Of a stretch of 64,000 nucleotides of DNA, positions 24,500 through 34,283 are shown in pieces. Under the pieces are notes generated by a model that did not search any database, had not been told where the DNA came from, and saw only the letters and a list, made by a program, of their open reading frames with translations. This DNA comes from Histomonas meleagridis (lineage: Eukaryota; Parabasalia; Tritrichomonadida; Dientamoebidae): NCBI GenBank assembly GCA_020186115.1, contig WSYJ01000001.1, positions 1,178,001-1,242,000 of the forward strand, in the 5' to 3' direction. A program made the translations under genes and the position numbers. Position 1 is the first letter of the stretch. The number at the start of each line of letters is the position of its first letter.

Positions 24500-27400
24500 A
24501 TGTTCTTATTGCAATCTATGCTAATTGGTATAATTGCAAGTCATTCATTGCATGCTTGCCTCACAAGGCCTAAGACTCAGTCATTTGGAATACCTACTTA
24601 TAATTTCAATATTAAACAAATATTTCAAAAGATTTTACCAACGAAGAACACAAGAAGTTTGAATGATCACCAAAATTCTCAAATTTTTAGGCAATGTAAA
24701 AGTAACGAGATTGAAAAAATTGATGACTTTTTATTAGTTAATTTTTATTTAATGTTTTTGATTTTGTTTTTAATTAATAATGTAACTTCTGAAAAGCATA
24801 ATTTCAAAGAAAAATTAAATGACATTTTACATTTTTTCATTATATTATTTCCCATTTATTCATTAGAAGAATTTAGTGAAGATACAGAAACATTAATTCT
24901 TTACAACTCAAATGAGTTTTCACAAGGTTATTATGGAATAGCGAAACATATTATTATTGGTGGTAACATCACATATATTCCATATGCTTCTTTTCAGCGA
25001 TGGCTTATTGTTTCTGCCGAAATTGGATCATCTGTTAAAACAATTGGAGCATATGCATTTTCTGCATGTTCACAATTAGGCACACTTAAAATTGGTGAAA
25101 ATGTTGAACAAATTGGACAATTTAGTTTTCTCTCATGTACAACATTAATGAATATAATAATTCCAGATCAAGTTTATTTAATTGAAAAGTCTGCTTTTAA
25201 GTCATGTGCATTATTAGAAACTATTACATTCGGGAAGAAACTTCAAACAATTGAAGAGTTTTCATTTTATTTTTGTTCTTCGTTGAAACATTTAGAAATA
25301 CCAAACTCGGTTACATCCATAGGTTATGCGGCATTTGCAGCATGTCATTCATTACAATACATTAGTGTTTCCAAAGAAAATCAAATTTATTATAGTGATG
25401 AACATGATGGAATCCTTTATAATAAAGATATGACAACAATAATAAGTTATCCTGCAGGAAAAGAAGATAAAGAATTTCGAATTAAAGATTCGATAACTAT
25501 TGTTTGGAATTATTCATTTTTTTATTGCGAAGAAATAATTAAAATTATAATTCCTGATTCAGTAATAACTATTGGCGATTTTGCATTTAATACTTGTACT
25601 AAATTAGAAACAATTGAAATAGGTAATAAAATAGTATCAATTGGGAAAAGTTCATTTCTTTTATGTTCTTCATTAAAGAATATAATTATACCAAATAAAG
25701 TTACGAAAATTGAATATTGCACATTTTTATATTGCACTAATTTAACGAAAGTAACTTTCACAGGAGAAAATTTAAAGGAAATTGATGAAGATGGATTTTC
25801 TTCATGTTCTGAATTACGAGAAATTATACTTCCTAATTCAATTACTATCATTGGTAATAATGCATTTAATTCTTGTTCAAGATTAGAAACAATTCAAATC
25901 GGTAACAAAGTTGAAAAAATTGGAACTTTTGCATTTTTCTTATGTTTATATTTAAGGAACATTACTATACCTAAAGAAATTACATCAATTGATTATGGTA
26001 CATTTTGGTATTGTGAACAATTAACGAAAGTAATTTTCGAAGGAAATAATATCCTTAAAATTGATGATCATGGTTTTTCAGCATGTACATATTTAACTAA
26101 CATTACTATACCTAATTCAGTTGTATCTATTGGAAATCATGCGTTTTCTTCATGTGCATTTTTACCTAATTTTGTTATACCAAATAATGTTAAAACTATT
26201 GGTAATAATGCATTTGATACATGTTTTGAAATGAAGGAAATTATTATTGGAGAAAGTGTTGAAACAATTGGAGATTATGCATTTGTTGATTGTTTAGAAC
26301 TAAGAAATATTATTATACCTGATTCTGTTAAAACAATTGGTACATATGCATTTAATACATGTTATTATTGTGAAAAATTAATCATTGGTAATAATGTAGA
26401 AACTATTGGTGATGATGCATTTGGTACTTGTAAAAACTTATTAACAATAATTATTGGTAATAATGTTAAAAGAATTGGTTCAAGAGCTTTTTATTTATGT
26501 AATTTACTCGAAAATTTTACAACTTTAAATGTTGAATATGTTGGCGATAGTTGTTTCTTACAATGTAAATGTTTAAAATTTGTTTCATTTCCAAAACTTA
26601 AAATATGTTCTGAGAAATGTTTTGCTGAATGTATCTCATTAAAGACCATAAATTTACCTATAGTTGAAGAAATAGGAGTTTCATCTTTTTCTTCTTGTTC
26701 AAGTTTAGAATCTATTGATTTCCAAAATGTTAAAATAATTAATGACTTAGCATTTTCGAATTGTTTTTCATTAATATCAATAAATTTAATAAAAGTGGAA
26801 AAAATTGGTGATAAAGCATTTTCCAATTGTTTCTATTTAAAAAATTGTACATTTCCAAACTTAATTGAAGCAGGAAGTCATTTATTTGAGAAATGTGATT
26901 CTTTTGAATTATTTGATGCACCTAAGTTACGAATATGTAATAGTTATTTATTCCAAGGACAAAATGTTATAACTGATTTCTCATTACCTAATTTAGAAGT
27001 TGCTCCTGAGTATTTATTTTCGAATCAAAAGATCCAAAATTTATATTTACCTAAATGTAATGAATTAAAAGATTCATGTTTTGAGAATTCGATCTTTATG
27101 TCAACACAACAAATTCAAGAATTCCAATTAAACGTCACAAGGATTGGCTACAAATGTTTTTATAAATGTGAATGTTCTAATGCCGTTTTACATATGCCTT
27201 ATTTATTATATGCAGGTTCTTATTCATTTTCTAATTGTAAGTCAGTTATAAACTTTGATTTCCCATCATTAAAGTATATCAATGATTCAGCATTTAAGAA
27301 TTGTACACAATTAATTTATATTGATTTACCTAATTTAGAGTATCTTGGTAATGAAGTTTTCATTGGTACAAATCTTAAAAGGTTTTATTCATCAGAATTA

Positions 27401-28720
27401 TATGAAATTGGTAATAAATGTTTTAAAGATCTCGAATTACTTGAAGATATTAATATCCCAAATGTTTTATATTTAGGTGATGAATGTTTTATGAACACTG
27501 GAATTAAAAACATTAATTTCCCGAATATTAAAAAAATTGGAACAAAATGTTTTGCGAATTGTAATAAAATTATATATTTCAAAAGTAATATCATAAATAT
27601 TTATAATGGTGCATTTGAATCATGTCTAAATCTTGAATCAATTTCTTTCCCTAATTTAATAGAAATTAATTCTTCTTTATTTTCTAATTGTATTAAATTA
27701 AAATATATAAATATTCCAAACTTAAAAACAATTGGCGATCATTCGTTTTATAATTGTTATGAATTAAATTACATTGATTTTCCAAATGTTATACAAATTG
27801 GTACTTCAGCATTTGAAAAATGTATAAATATTTCTGATTTTAATTTACCTAAACTTCAAACTATTGGTAGTTACACATTTAAAGATTGTTATTCACTAAC
27901 AAATATTACATTAAATATCGAAGGACCACTTCTCGAATCAATGTTTGAAAATTGTATAAATATCGAAACAATTAATTTACCAAATGTGATTAATATCGAA
28001 ACAAAATGTTTTCGAAATTGTCATAAATTAAGAAATATTTCATTAGATAATACTTTAAGAATTGAATCGTTTGCATTTTGTAATTGTTATTCAATCGAAA
28101 AACTCGAACTAAAAAACTTAAACACAATTTATAATAATGCATTCGAAAATTGTACTTCTTTAAAGATTGTAATTTTCGAACAATTATCGAAATTCGTCGG
28201 TGATGAATGTTTTAAAGGTTGTTCACAACTTTCATTAATACATTTCCCTGCTTTATATACAGCACCGTTACAAGCAATGAACATTTTCGAAGATTGTTCT
28301 TCATTAGAAATCGTTTCATTTCCTGAAGAACCTCCTAGTTTAAATTCAAACGTTTTCAATAGCACCAAAAGAAACATCATTCAAAAAGTCGGAATTTCCG
28401 TTTATAATATCACTTTGTGTTTACCTTATGAAAAAAATTATGCAACTTATAATGCAAATAATACGAATAAATGGAATAACATCCTCGCATTGAAACCTGA
28501 CGATTACAATTTAATATGTACTTTTAAGAAAGAATCAGAAAAAAATCAAAACAAAAATATTCCAATTATTATCGGAGTTGTAGTTGGTGTCGCACTGCTT
28601 GCTGTAATTGTTGTCATTTCTGTCTTGTTATATAGAAAAAATAAAATGCATCTAAATTTGTTGGACGAAATGCAAAACCAGAGCGAATTATATGAAGGAT
28701 TACCACTCGACTTTGGATAA
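24500..28720 (+). CDS. BspA-like leucine-rich repeat (LRR_5) surface protein
   Basis: 1406 residues. Residues 1-130 hold two hydrophobic stretches (1-18, signal-like; and 78-96). From ~150 to ~1330 there are about fifty 23-residue LRR_5 units of the form IGxxAFxxCxxLxxIxIPxSVxxI, characteristic of Treponema pallidum LRR/BspA proteins and the large parabasalid BspA family. The second half shifts to a Cys-rich variant (NCxxLxxIxLPNLxxIG). A transmembrane helix (IPIIIGVVVGVALLAVIVVI, ~1348-1367) and a ~37-residue tail (RKNKMHLNLLDEM..) complete a type I layout. Expected at the cell surface, binding host matrix or bacteria. An initiator-like TCATA sits 11 bp before this ATG. Start at residue 85 (MFLILFL) is an alternative signal start. 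Confidence 0.92.
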   Translation: MFLLQSMLIGIIASHSLHACLTRPKTQSFGIPTYNFNIKQIFQKILPTKNTRSLNDHQNSQIFRQCKSNEIEKIDDFLLVNFYLMFLILFLINNVTSEKHNFKEKLNDILHFFIILFPIYSLEEFSEDTETLILYNSNEFSQGYYGIAKHIIIGGNITYIPYASFQRWLIVSAEIGSSVKTIGAYAFSACSQLGTLKIGENVEQIGQFSFLSCTTLMNIIIPDQVYLIEKSAFKSCALLETITFGKKLQTIEEFSFYFCSSLKHLEIPNSVTSIGYAAFAACHSLQYISVSKENQIYYSDEHDGILYNKDMTTIISYPAGKEDKEFRIKDSITIVWNYSFFYCEEIIKIIIPDSVITIGDFAFNTCTKLETIEIGNKIVSIGKSSFLLCSSLKNIIIPNKVTKIEYCTFLYCTNLTKVTFTGENLKEIDEDGFSSCSELREIILPNSITIIGNNAFNSCSRLETIQIGNKVEKIGTFAFFLCLYLRNITIPKEITSIDYGTFWYCEQLTKVIFEGNNILKIDDHGFSACTYLTNITIPNSVVSIGNHAFSSCAFLPNFVIPNNVKTIGNNAFDTCFEMKEIIIGESVETIGDYAFVDCLELRNIIIPDSVKTIGTYAFNTCYYCEKLIIGNNVETIGDDAFGTCKNLLTIIIGNNVKRIGSRAFYLCNLLENFTTLNVEYVGDSCFLQCKCLKFVSFPKLKICSEKCFAECISLKTINLPIVEEIGVSSFSSCSSLESIDFQNVKIINDLAFSNCFSLISINLIKVEKIGDKAFSNCFYLKNCTFPNLIEAGSHLFEKCDSFELFDAPKLRICNSYLFQGQNVITDFSLPNLEVAPEYLFSNQKIQNLYLPKCNELKDSCFENSIFMSTQQIQEFQLNVTRIGYKCFYKCECSNAVLHMPYLLYAGSYSFSNCKSVINFDFPSLKYINDSAFKNCTQLIYIDLPNLEYLGNEVFIGTNLKRFYSSELYEIGNKCFKDLELLEDINIPNVLYLGDECFMNTGIKNINFPNIKKIGTKCFANCNKIIYFKSNIINIYNGAFESCLNLESISFPNLIEINSSLFSNCIKLKYINIPNLKTIGDHSFYNCYELNYIDFPNVIQIGTSAFEKCINISDFNLPKLQTIGSYTFKDCYSLTNITLNIEGPLLESMFENCINIETINLPNVINIETKCFRNCHKLRNISLDNTLRIESFAFCNCYSIEKLELKNLNTIYNNAFENCTSLKIVIFEQLSKFVGDECFKGCSQLSLIHFPALYTAPLQAMNIFEDCSSLEIVSFPEEPPSLNSNVFNSTKRNIIQKVGISVYNITLCLPYEKNYATYNANNTNKWNNILALKPDDYNLICTFKKESEKNQNKNIPIIIGVVVGVALLAVIVVISVLLYRKNKMHLNLLDEMQNQSELYEGLPLDFG

Positions 28721-29058
28721 GATGCAGCTTATTCCGATGGGTAAAAAACATATGTAAACAACAAATGTGACTAAAAAAAATTTTTTTTATTAATGATTTT
28801 CAACATAAAACAGGTGTAACCAAGCTGATGCATAAAATAATTATTAAGCCATATGTTAAATATGAAATGAAAATTTGATAAACAATGTGAAATAGGAAAA
28901 ATGAATGAAAATATCAGTTTTATAATACATGTGCAAATTAATACCAGAGCTGACATAGAATTTTCCCGATCGAAATCGTTCATAGTATAATTAATAAATT
29001 AAAAAAAAAAAAAAAAATATAATGTTAAAAAGAAAAGTCTATTTTGATTTTTTAAGAT
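28721..29058. other. intergenic between BspA-like gene and ankyrin locus
   Basis: Convergent 3' ends with short A and T runs (16 A at about 29001). Small frames here have no supporting features. Confidence 0.5.
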
Positions 29059-29198
29059 TTACACATTATCTATTACCAAAAAAAGAAATTTTTTTTTTCG
29101 TCAATGACGGCCTTACAATTGATGGCTTTTGTGCTTTTCTCTTTAATAAATTTACCATTTCTTTGTTTCCTTTTTTAGATGCAAGCATAATTGCTGTG
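29059..29198 (-). CDS. ankyrin block 6, terminal, of locus M
   Basis: Minus-strand frame beginning at ACAG-CAATT encodes TAIMLASKKGNKEMVNLL, an ankyrin repeat, then a basic end (KRKAQKPSIVRPSLTKKK...DNV) with TAA at 29059-29061. It is the last block of the gene that begins near 32062. The preceding boundary reads TTTCTCACAG. Confidence 0.6.
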
Positions 29199-29442
29199 AG
29201 AAATAATTTGAAAAATTTTCAAATAAAATTTTGATATTTCAAGTTTTTTAAATAAATATTAAATCATTAAAGCTAACTTTAAATTACAAAAACACATTTT
29301 AAAATATAGGAAAAAATATCAAAATATTAAAACATACCTGAAATAATCAAAACCAATATCAAATTATTGAAACAAATTACAAACTATTAAAATATATTTC
29401 AAAATGTATTAAGAAATTTTAAATTACACATACAAAAATAAA
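29199..29442 (-). repeat. AT-rich spacer between ankyrin blocks 5 and 6
   Basis: 244 bp without a frame, with tandem-like 18-22-bp units of the type AAAACAAATATCAAATCATT (plus strand). The block-5 side starts with the T-rich boundary ATTTATTTTTGTATG (minus strand). Confidence 0.7.
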
Positions 29443-29530
29443 TAATATTAATATCAATTCCATTTTTGTTTAAAAGTAATTTAAATATATCCATATCGTT
29501 TGCATTAATTGCCATATGAAGTGCTGTTCC
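29443..29530 (-). CDS. ankyrin block 5 of locus M
   Basis: Encodes GTALHMAINANDMDIFKLLL then NKNGIDIN, one intact repeat. It is preceded on the minus strand by TTTGTTTTAATCATTTGG and followed by a T-rich spacer. Confidence 0.6.
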
Positions 29531-29972
29531 AAATGATTAAAACAAATTTTAAATCAATAAAATGTATATCAAATAATTAAAATCAATATAAAATCAGCAA
29601 AACAAATTTGAAATTATTATATGAAATATATAATTTCCAAAATAAATCTTAAATCATTAAAAGAAATGCGAAATCATTAAAATCAATATAAAATCATCAA
29701 AACAAACTCTAAACAACAATAATAAATTTCAAATTATAAAAATAAATTTCAAATTAATAATATCAATATAAAATTAATCAATCAAATATAAAATTATTAA
29801 TACAAACATAAAATCATCAAAATAAACTCTAAACAATTACAATAAACCCAAAAAATCAAAATCAAATTTTAAATTATTAATACAAACATAAAATTATTAT
29901 ACCAAAATTTAAATTGTTCAAACAAATAGAAAATTATTATAATCAATTTCAAATGATATAAATAAAAATATA
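29531..29972 (-). repeat. 442-bp tandem-repeat spacer
   Basis: Roughly 20-bp degenerate units (AAAACAAATATCAAATTATT and variants on the plus strand), strongly A on plus and T on minus. No frame. Confidence 0.75.
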
Positions 29973-30060
29973 TTGCATTAACATTAATACTATTTTGATT
30001 TAACAGTAATTTAACTATATCCAAATCCTTATCTCTTATTGCTAAATGAAGTGCTGTACA
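29973..30060 (-). CDS. ankyrin block 4 of locus M
   Basis: Encodes TALHLAIRDKDLDIVKLLL then NQNSINVNA. The following spacer begins ATATATTTTTATTTATATCA, identical to that after block 3. Confidence 0.6.
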
Positions 30061-30444
30061 AAAACATTAAAACAAATTTTATTTGAATAAAATAAATATC
30101 AAATAATATAAACAAATATTAAAACATTAAAATAAATATCAAATCAATAAAATATATATAAAATCATTAGAACAAATAATAAAATGTTAAAACAAACTAT
30201 AAATCATAAAAACAAATTTCGAATTATTAAAACAGATACAAAAATTATAAAACAAATATCAAATTATTAAAACAAATGTCAAATATCTAAAAGAAATAAA
30301 TAAAAATCATATAAACAAATTTCAAATCATAAATATAAATATCAAACAAACAAAATAATTTTTAAATTATTATATCAAAATTTAAATTGTTTAAACAAAT
30401 ATAAAATTATTTTAATCAATTTCAAATGATATAAATAAAAATAT
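30061..30444 (-). repeat. 384-bp tandem-repeat spacer
   Basis: Same ~20-bp AAAACAAAT-type units as the neighbouring spacers; no frame. The copy next to block 4 ends (minus strand) TTTGTTTTAATGTTTTTG. Confidence 0.75.
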
Positions 30445-30532
30445 ATTGCATTAACATCAATTCCATTTTGATTTAAAAGCAATTTAACTATTTCCAAATT
30501 ATTACGTTGTACTGCTAAATGTAGTGCTGTAG
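30445..30532 (-). CDS. ankyrin block 3 of locus M
   Basis: Encodes TALHLAVQRNNLEIVKLLLN then QNGIDVNA, one intact repeat. The upstream boundary is TTTGTTTTAATGATTTGCTA. Confidence 0.6.
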
Positions 30533-30941
30533 CAAATCATTAAAACAAATTTTATATTAATAAAACAAATATGAAATATTCATAACAAATATAAAATCAT
30601 CAAAACAAATTTCTAATGAGTAAAACAAACACAAAAATATTAAAACAAATTCCAATTTATTAAAACAAATCTCAAATCATCAAAGCAAACATAAAACTCT
30701 TAAAACAAATATCAAAGCATCAAAGCAAACACAAAACTCTTAAAACAAACATCAAATTACCAAAGTTAATACCAAATTTCTCAAACAAATCACAAAACAT
30801 CAAAACAAACATACTTACTCATTAAATAAAACAAACTTTAAACAAGTCAAACAAATTATAAGTTCAATAAAAAGATCTTAAATCGATTAAACAAACATAA
30901 AATTATTTAAAATGACTTCAAATCATATTAATAAATAGTTA
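30533..30941 (-). repeat. 409-bp tandem-repeat spacer
   Basis: Degenerate ~20-bp units on the plus strand (AAAACAAATATCAAAGCATC and close variants, several in register around 30655-30800). No frame. Confidence 0.8.
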
Positions 30942-31029
30942 TTGCATTAATATCAATTCCTTTTTGTTCTAAAAGAAATTTAACAATGTGAGTGTTATCA
31001 TATTTTGTTGCCCAATAAAGTGCTGTTCC
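30942..31029 (-). CDS. ankyrin block 2 of locus M
   Basis: Encodes GTALYWATKYDNTHIVKFLL then EQKGIDINA. It is separated from the N-terminal segment by a spacer of only ~47 bp ending CTTGTTGTGATTATATGG. Confidence 0.65.
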
Positions 31030-31060
31030 ATATAATCACAACAAGTTTGATAATATTAAA

Positions 31061-32062
31061 TCATATATTATTATAATTAATATCAATTCCTTTTTGTTTA
31101 AGGACATATTTAACAAGTTCAAGATTCTTTGACATTGCTGAAGAAATTAATAAATCTTTCGGAATTTGATTATTTTCGACAAATTGTTGAATAATAAAAA
31201 AATCGCCTAAACTCGCTATTACATTAATAATTTCATTATTAATTTCCATTCCTTCTTTAACCATATACGAAAAAATATCATAATTCATATAAGTTATACA
31301 TAATAGAGTTATACTAAAAACATTAATATTTTCAATTTTATTTTCATAAAGATATTTGAAGATATTATTTCGATGAAATTGAATTGCTGTTTCAAATGCA
31401 TCTTCAAATGATGAATGATTTTGTTCACACAAATGAATAATTTCTTCATTTCCACCTGCAACTGCATATTTACCTGTGTTTTTTACATTAGCACCATTCA
31501 TAAGTAAATATTTAAAACATTTAATAGATGAAAAAAATGCTGCATAATCAATTAATGTAACATAGCTTTGATTAATAAAATCACATCTTTCATAAGGTGA
31601 TGGCACAATTGTTTGTTTAAAATTAAAATCATTTTGTGATGATATTTCTTGAAGTTTTTCGATTTCATCATTTCGTATTATTTTCGCAATTTCATTCGGA
31701 TTAACACCTTCATCAAATAGTTTCTTCTGCTTTTCAAATTTATCTTCTGGCATATAAAAAAAATCTTTTAATTCTAACATACAACTTCTTTTGATTAATT
31801 TTCGTTTTGCTATTTTTAATATTAGATAATATACTTGGTTTTGATGTAAATGATAAAAAAATTGCACGAAATATAAACAATAAATAAAAAGATCAATGAT
31901 TTGAGGATTATTTTTGCTAATTTTTTGTTCGTGCTTTTGAATTGCTTCCAAATAATCTAAATAAATATCATATTCGTTCCTTTGTGCATAAAAAGCAAAG
32001 AAAACTAACTTACAGATAGTAAAATTGAATGAAAATGGATAATTAAGATCATATAAATTCAT
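31061..32062 (-). CDS. DUF3447-type ankyrin protein, N-terminal segment of locus M
   Basis: From ATG 32062 this is 333 residues. Homologous sequence in the same frame extends back to about 32140, but there is no ATG there and an in-frame TAA lies just upstream, so the 5' end looks truncated or mutated. It contains the family core (SYVTLIDYAAFFSSIKCFKYLL, then NTGKYAVAGGNEEIIHLCEQ, then a NHSSF segment and FHRNNIFKYLYEN), which is shared with 44797-45399 and 61820-63010. It ends mid-repeat at KGIDIN, then runs into a spacer and stops. Further ankyrin blocks follow to 29059. These proteins are very numerous in trichomonads; function unknown, presumably protein binding. Whether the blocks are joined in mRNA is unresolved. 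Confidence 0.7.
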   Translation of the reverse strand: MNLYDLNYPFSFNFTICKLVFFAFYAQRNEYDIYLDYLEAIQKHEQKISKNNPQIIDLFIYCLYFVQFFYHLHQNQVYYLILKIAKRKLIKRSCMLELKDFFYMPEDKFEKQKKLFDEGVNPNEIAKIIRNDEIEKLQEISSQNDFNFKQTIVPSPYERCDFINQSYVTLIDYAAFFSSIKCFKYLLMNGANVKNTGKYAVAGGNEEIIHLCEQNHSSFEDAFETAIQFHRNNIFKYLYENKIENINVFSITLLCITYMNYDIFSYMVKEGMEINNEIINVIASLGDFFIIQQFVENNQIPKDLLISSAMSKNLELVKYVLKQKGIDINYNNI

Positions 32063-32476
32063 TGTTTGTTCAACCAATAACTCAAAATCAAATTTATTTA
32101 AGTTAAAAATAATGTTTTCTAGGGCTGTTTGTGTTATCAAGGTTACTTATCAGAAGAAAAAAAAATTAACTTTTATAATAAAACATAGAAAACCCAACAT
32201 ACGATAGAAAAATTTAATTACTTGGGGGTAGCCCTACCATATGTCTATTTACATCAAAAAAACTGCCCTTTCGTTGTATAAATGTGACTGTCTCAAAAGA
32301 CAAATTCGATTCAAAAATTGAATTGTCATAAACTTAGATTGTTGAGTTTATTTTGGAACTTCGGAAAAAGTCATGTTTGGCCAGTGTGGGCGAGGTTTTT
32401 CATATCAAATTTCTTGATTTTGCGGTTTCTGTGAATTTTGAATGCGTTTGATCCATGCCGGGCCCATTTCGAGGGG
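32063..32476. other. gap between ankyrin locus M and HMG-CoA reductase
   Basis: About 410 bp. It includes the frame-conserved but ATG-less upstream part of the ankyrin gene (to 32140) and the reductase promoter. TGCGGTTTC (32420-32428) is a GCGGTT variant about 50 bp before the reductase ATG. Confidence 0.5.
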
Positions 32477-33760
32477 ATGACGTCAGCAATACCCGGGTTC
32501 TTTAAGCTATCAATTGAAGATCGATTGAAGCATATCTCGGGATTTTGTGACCTCTCTGATGAGGACCAAACAGCCCTTCGCTCTATAGATCTTTGTCTTA
32601 ACGATCAAACATGTGAAACAATGATTGAAAATTTCATAACTCGCCATGTGACACCAATAGGAGTTGCCACTAACTTCATTATTGATGGTAAGGATCGTCT
32701 TATCCCTTATGCTACTGAAGAACCAAGTGTTATTGCAGGAGCATCTTTTGCCGCCAAACTAGCAAGGCCTTCAGGTGGCTTCACTACCGCAGCGGGACAA
32801 AATATATGCTCTGGGCAGACAGTTTTTCTATCACCATCCACAAATTCAAATGCAAAATCTCAATTAGAATCAATAATTCCAGAAATTATCGAAGTATCAA
32901 ACTCTACTATGCCATCTATGATCAAGCGTAACTGCGGTACCGAGAAAGTCAACATCAAAGAAGTCGAAACTGAGTCAGGAAATATGATAATTGTAGAATT
33001 ACATATATCTGTAGGTGATTCTATGGGTGCAAATTGTGTTACTCAAGCATGTGAAGCTGTTAAAACCTACATTCAGAAGAAACTCGGACTTGAGCCACTT
33101 ATGGGAATATTAACAAATCTTTCATCCAGGCGTATAGTCTATGCTCAAGCCAAGTGGCGTATCAGTGATCTTGGATCCAAATCATATGATGGGTATGAAG
33201 TTGCCAATCGTATTATCATGGCCGCTAATCTTGCCAAAGTTGATCCATATCGTGCAGCAACACATCGCAAAGGCATTATGAATGGAATTTCTGCTGTTGT
33301 TTCTGTCACTGGCAATGATACTCGAGCAGTTGAATCAGCGATACATTCATATGCATCACTTGAAGGCTCTAATCCCGCGCTAACTCAATTTCGAATTGTT
33401 GATCAAGAACTCATTGGCGAGATACGCTTACCGATACCAGTTGGAACAGTTGGCGGATCAATAAATCGAAATAGTGCAGTCAAGACATTTCGTAAAATGA
33501 TGAAAGTAGAGACAGCAAATGAACTTGCGCGAGTCATTGCAGCTGTCGGTTTAGCACAAAACTTTGCTGCATTACGTGCACTTGTTACACAAGGAATCTG
33601 TGAAGGACATATGAAGTTACACAGCCGAAACATTGCATGTGAAGCCGGTGCTGTTGGTGATGATGTCGAAAAAGTTGCACAAAAGTTAGTGCAAACGGGT
33701 GCAATCACAGTGACGAATGCAAAAGAGGTACTTAGGCAATTACATTGTCAACTGACTTGA
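32477..33760 (+). CDS. class II (bacterial-type) hydroxymethylglutaryl-CoA reductase
   Basis: 427 residues from ATG 32477, nearly the length of the Pseudomonas mevalonii enzyme (428); the frame opens 39 bp earlier at another ATG, but alignment begins at FFKLSIEDRLKHI. Class II signatures: EEPSVIAGAS (81-90, catalytic Glu), DSMGANCVTQ (181-190), HRKGIMNG (263-270, catalytic Lys), TGNDTRAVE (278-286, catalytic Asp) and GHMKLHSRN (377-385, catalytic His). There are no transmembrane segments, unlike class I eukaryotic enzymes, so it is soluble. It interconverts HMG-CoA and mevalonate, the entry to isoprenoids needed to prenylate the Rabs and CAAX protein in this window. Bacterial type suggests ancient lateral transfer; base composition is now host-like. 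Confidence 0.95.
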   Translation: MTSAIPGFFKLSIEDRLKHISGFCDLSDEDQTALRSIDLCLNDQTCETMIENFITRHVTPIGVATNFIIDGKDRLIPYATEEPSVIAGASFAAKLARPSGGFTTAAGQNICSGQTVFLSPSTNSNAKSQLESIIPEIIEVSNSTMPSMIKRNCGTEKVNIKEVETESGNMIIVELHISVGDSMGANCVTQACEAVKTYIQKKLGLEPLMGILTNLSSRRIVYAQAKWRISDLGSKSYDGYEVANRIIMAANLAKVDPYRAATHRKGIMNGISAVVSVTGNDTRAVESAIHSYASLEGSNPALTQFRIVDQELIGEIRLPIPVGTVGGSINRNSAVKTFRKMMKVETANELARVIAAVGLAQNFAALRALVTQGICEGHMKLHSRNIACEAGAVGDDVEKVAQKLVQTGAITVTNAKEVLRQLHCQLT

Positions 33761-34283
33761 TTTGATGTAAATGTTTATTTGATGTAAACTATTGAAAAGA
33801 AATCAGCGTTGTAACGATTGAAATGTTGATGCGTTTGCATGCGAAGAAGCACTTGAAATACAAAACACTTTACTTCAATGCAGTTTTGTTTGCTAATTTA
33901 CAAGAAAAAGGGCCGCAGCTAGATAAGTTTAGAACATTGATATAAAGCATTTTGTGTTGGAAGATATTCGCCAGCGAATATCCGACCGTTAGAAAGTTTG
34001 CAAAATAAATTTGAGGGCGCTGTGCGTTTTGTTAATTTTTTCTTGTATTTGTGTAATTTCTAAAATTAAAATTATTTAATGCTACTAACTATTTTTCATT
34101 TTTACAAGTGCTCAATAAATGGAATTTGTTATTCAGAATAAAATTAAAAAAAAAAAAATACAAATATTAATTCAATAATTTTGTTCTGATTCAATAACCT
34201 AGCAAGAAGTTCTCGGTTAACATGATAAATGTAAATTGTAATATGAAAAACAAAAAATTTCACAAAGAAACTAAAATATTTAT
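33761..34283. other. convergent intergenic region with orphan palindrome and M3-like site
   Basis: Both flanking genes end here. At 33963-33982 there is a perfect palindrome GATATTCGC-CA-GCGAATATC, followed at once by CGACCGTTA (33983-33991), an M3-like element. No frame of note lies nearby, so it may serve an unannotated transcript or form a hairpin. Confidence 0.5.

Noticed and set aside
28771-28983. 70-codon minus-strand frame after the BspA-like gene
   Set aside because: No family, no promoter motif, lies in a 3' flank.
29022-29234. Plus-strand 70-codon frame
   Set aside because: It is antisense to the terminal ankyrin block (29059-29198), which has clear repeat text.
29199-30941. CRISPR-like array
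   Set aside because: Units are degenerate, contiguous and AT-only, without unique spacers, and the context is eukaryotic.
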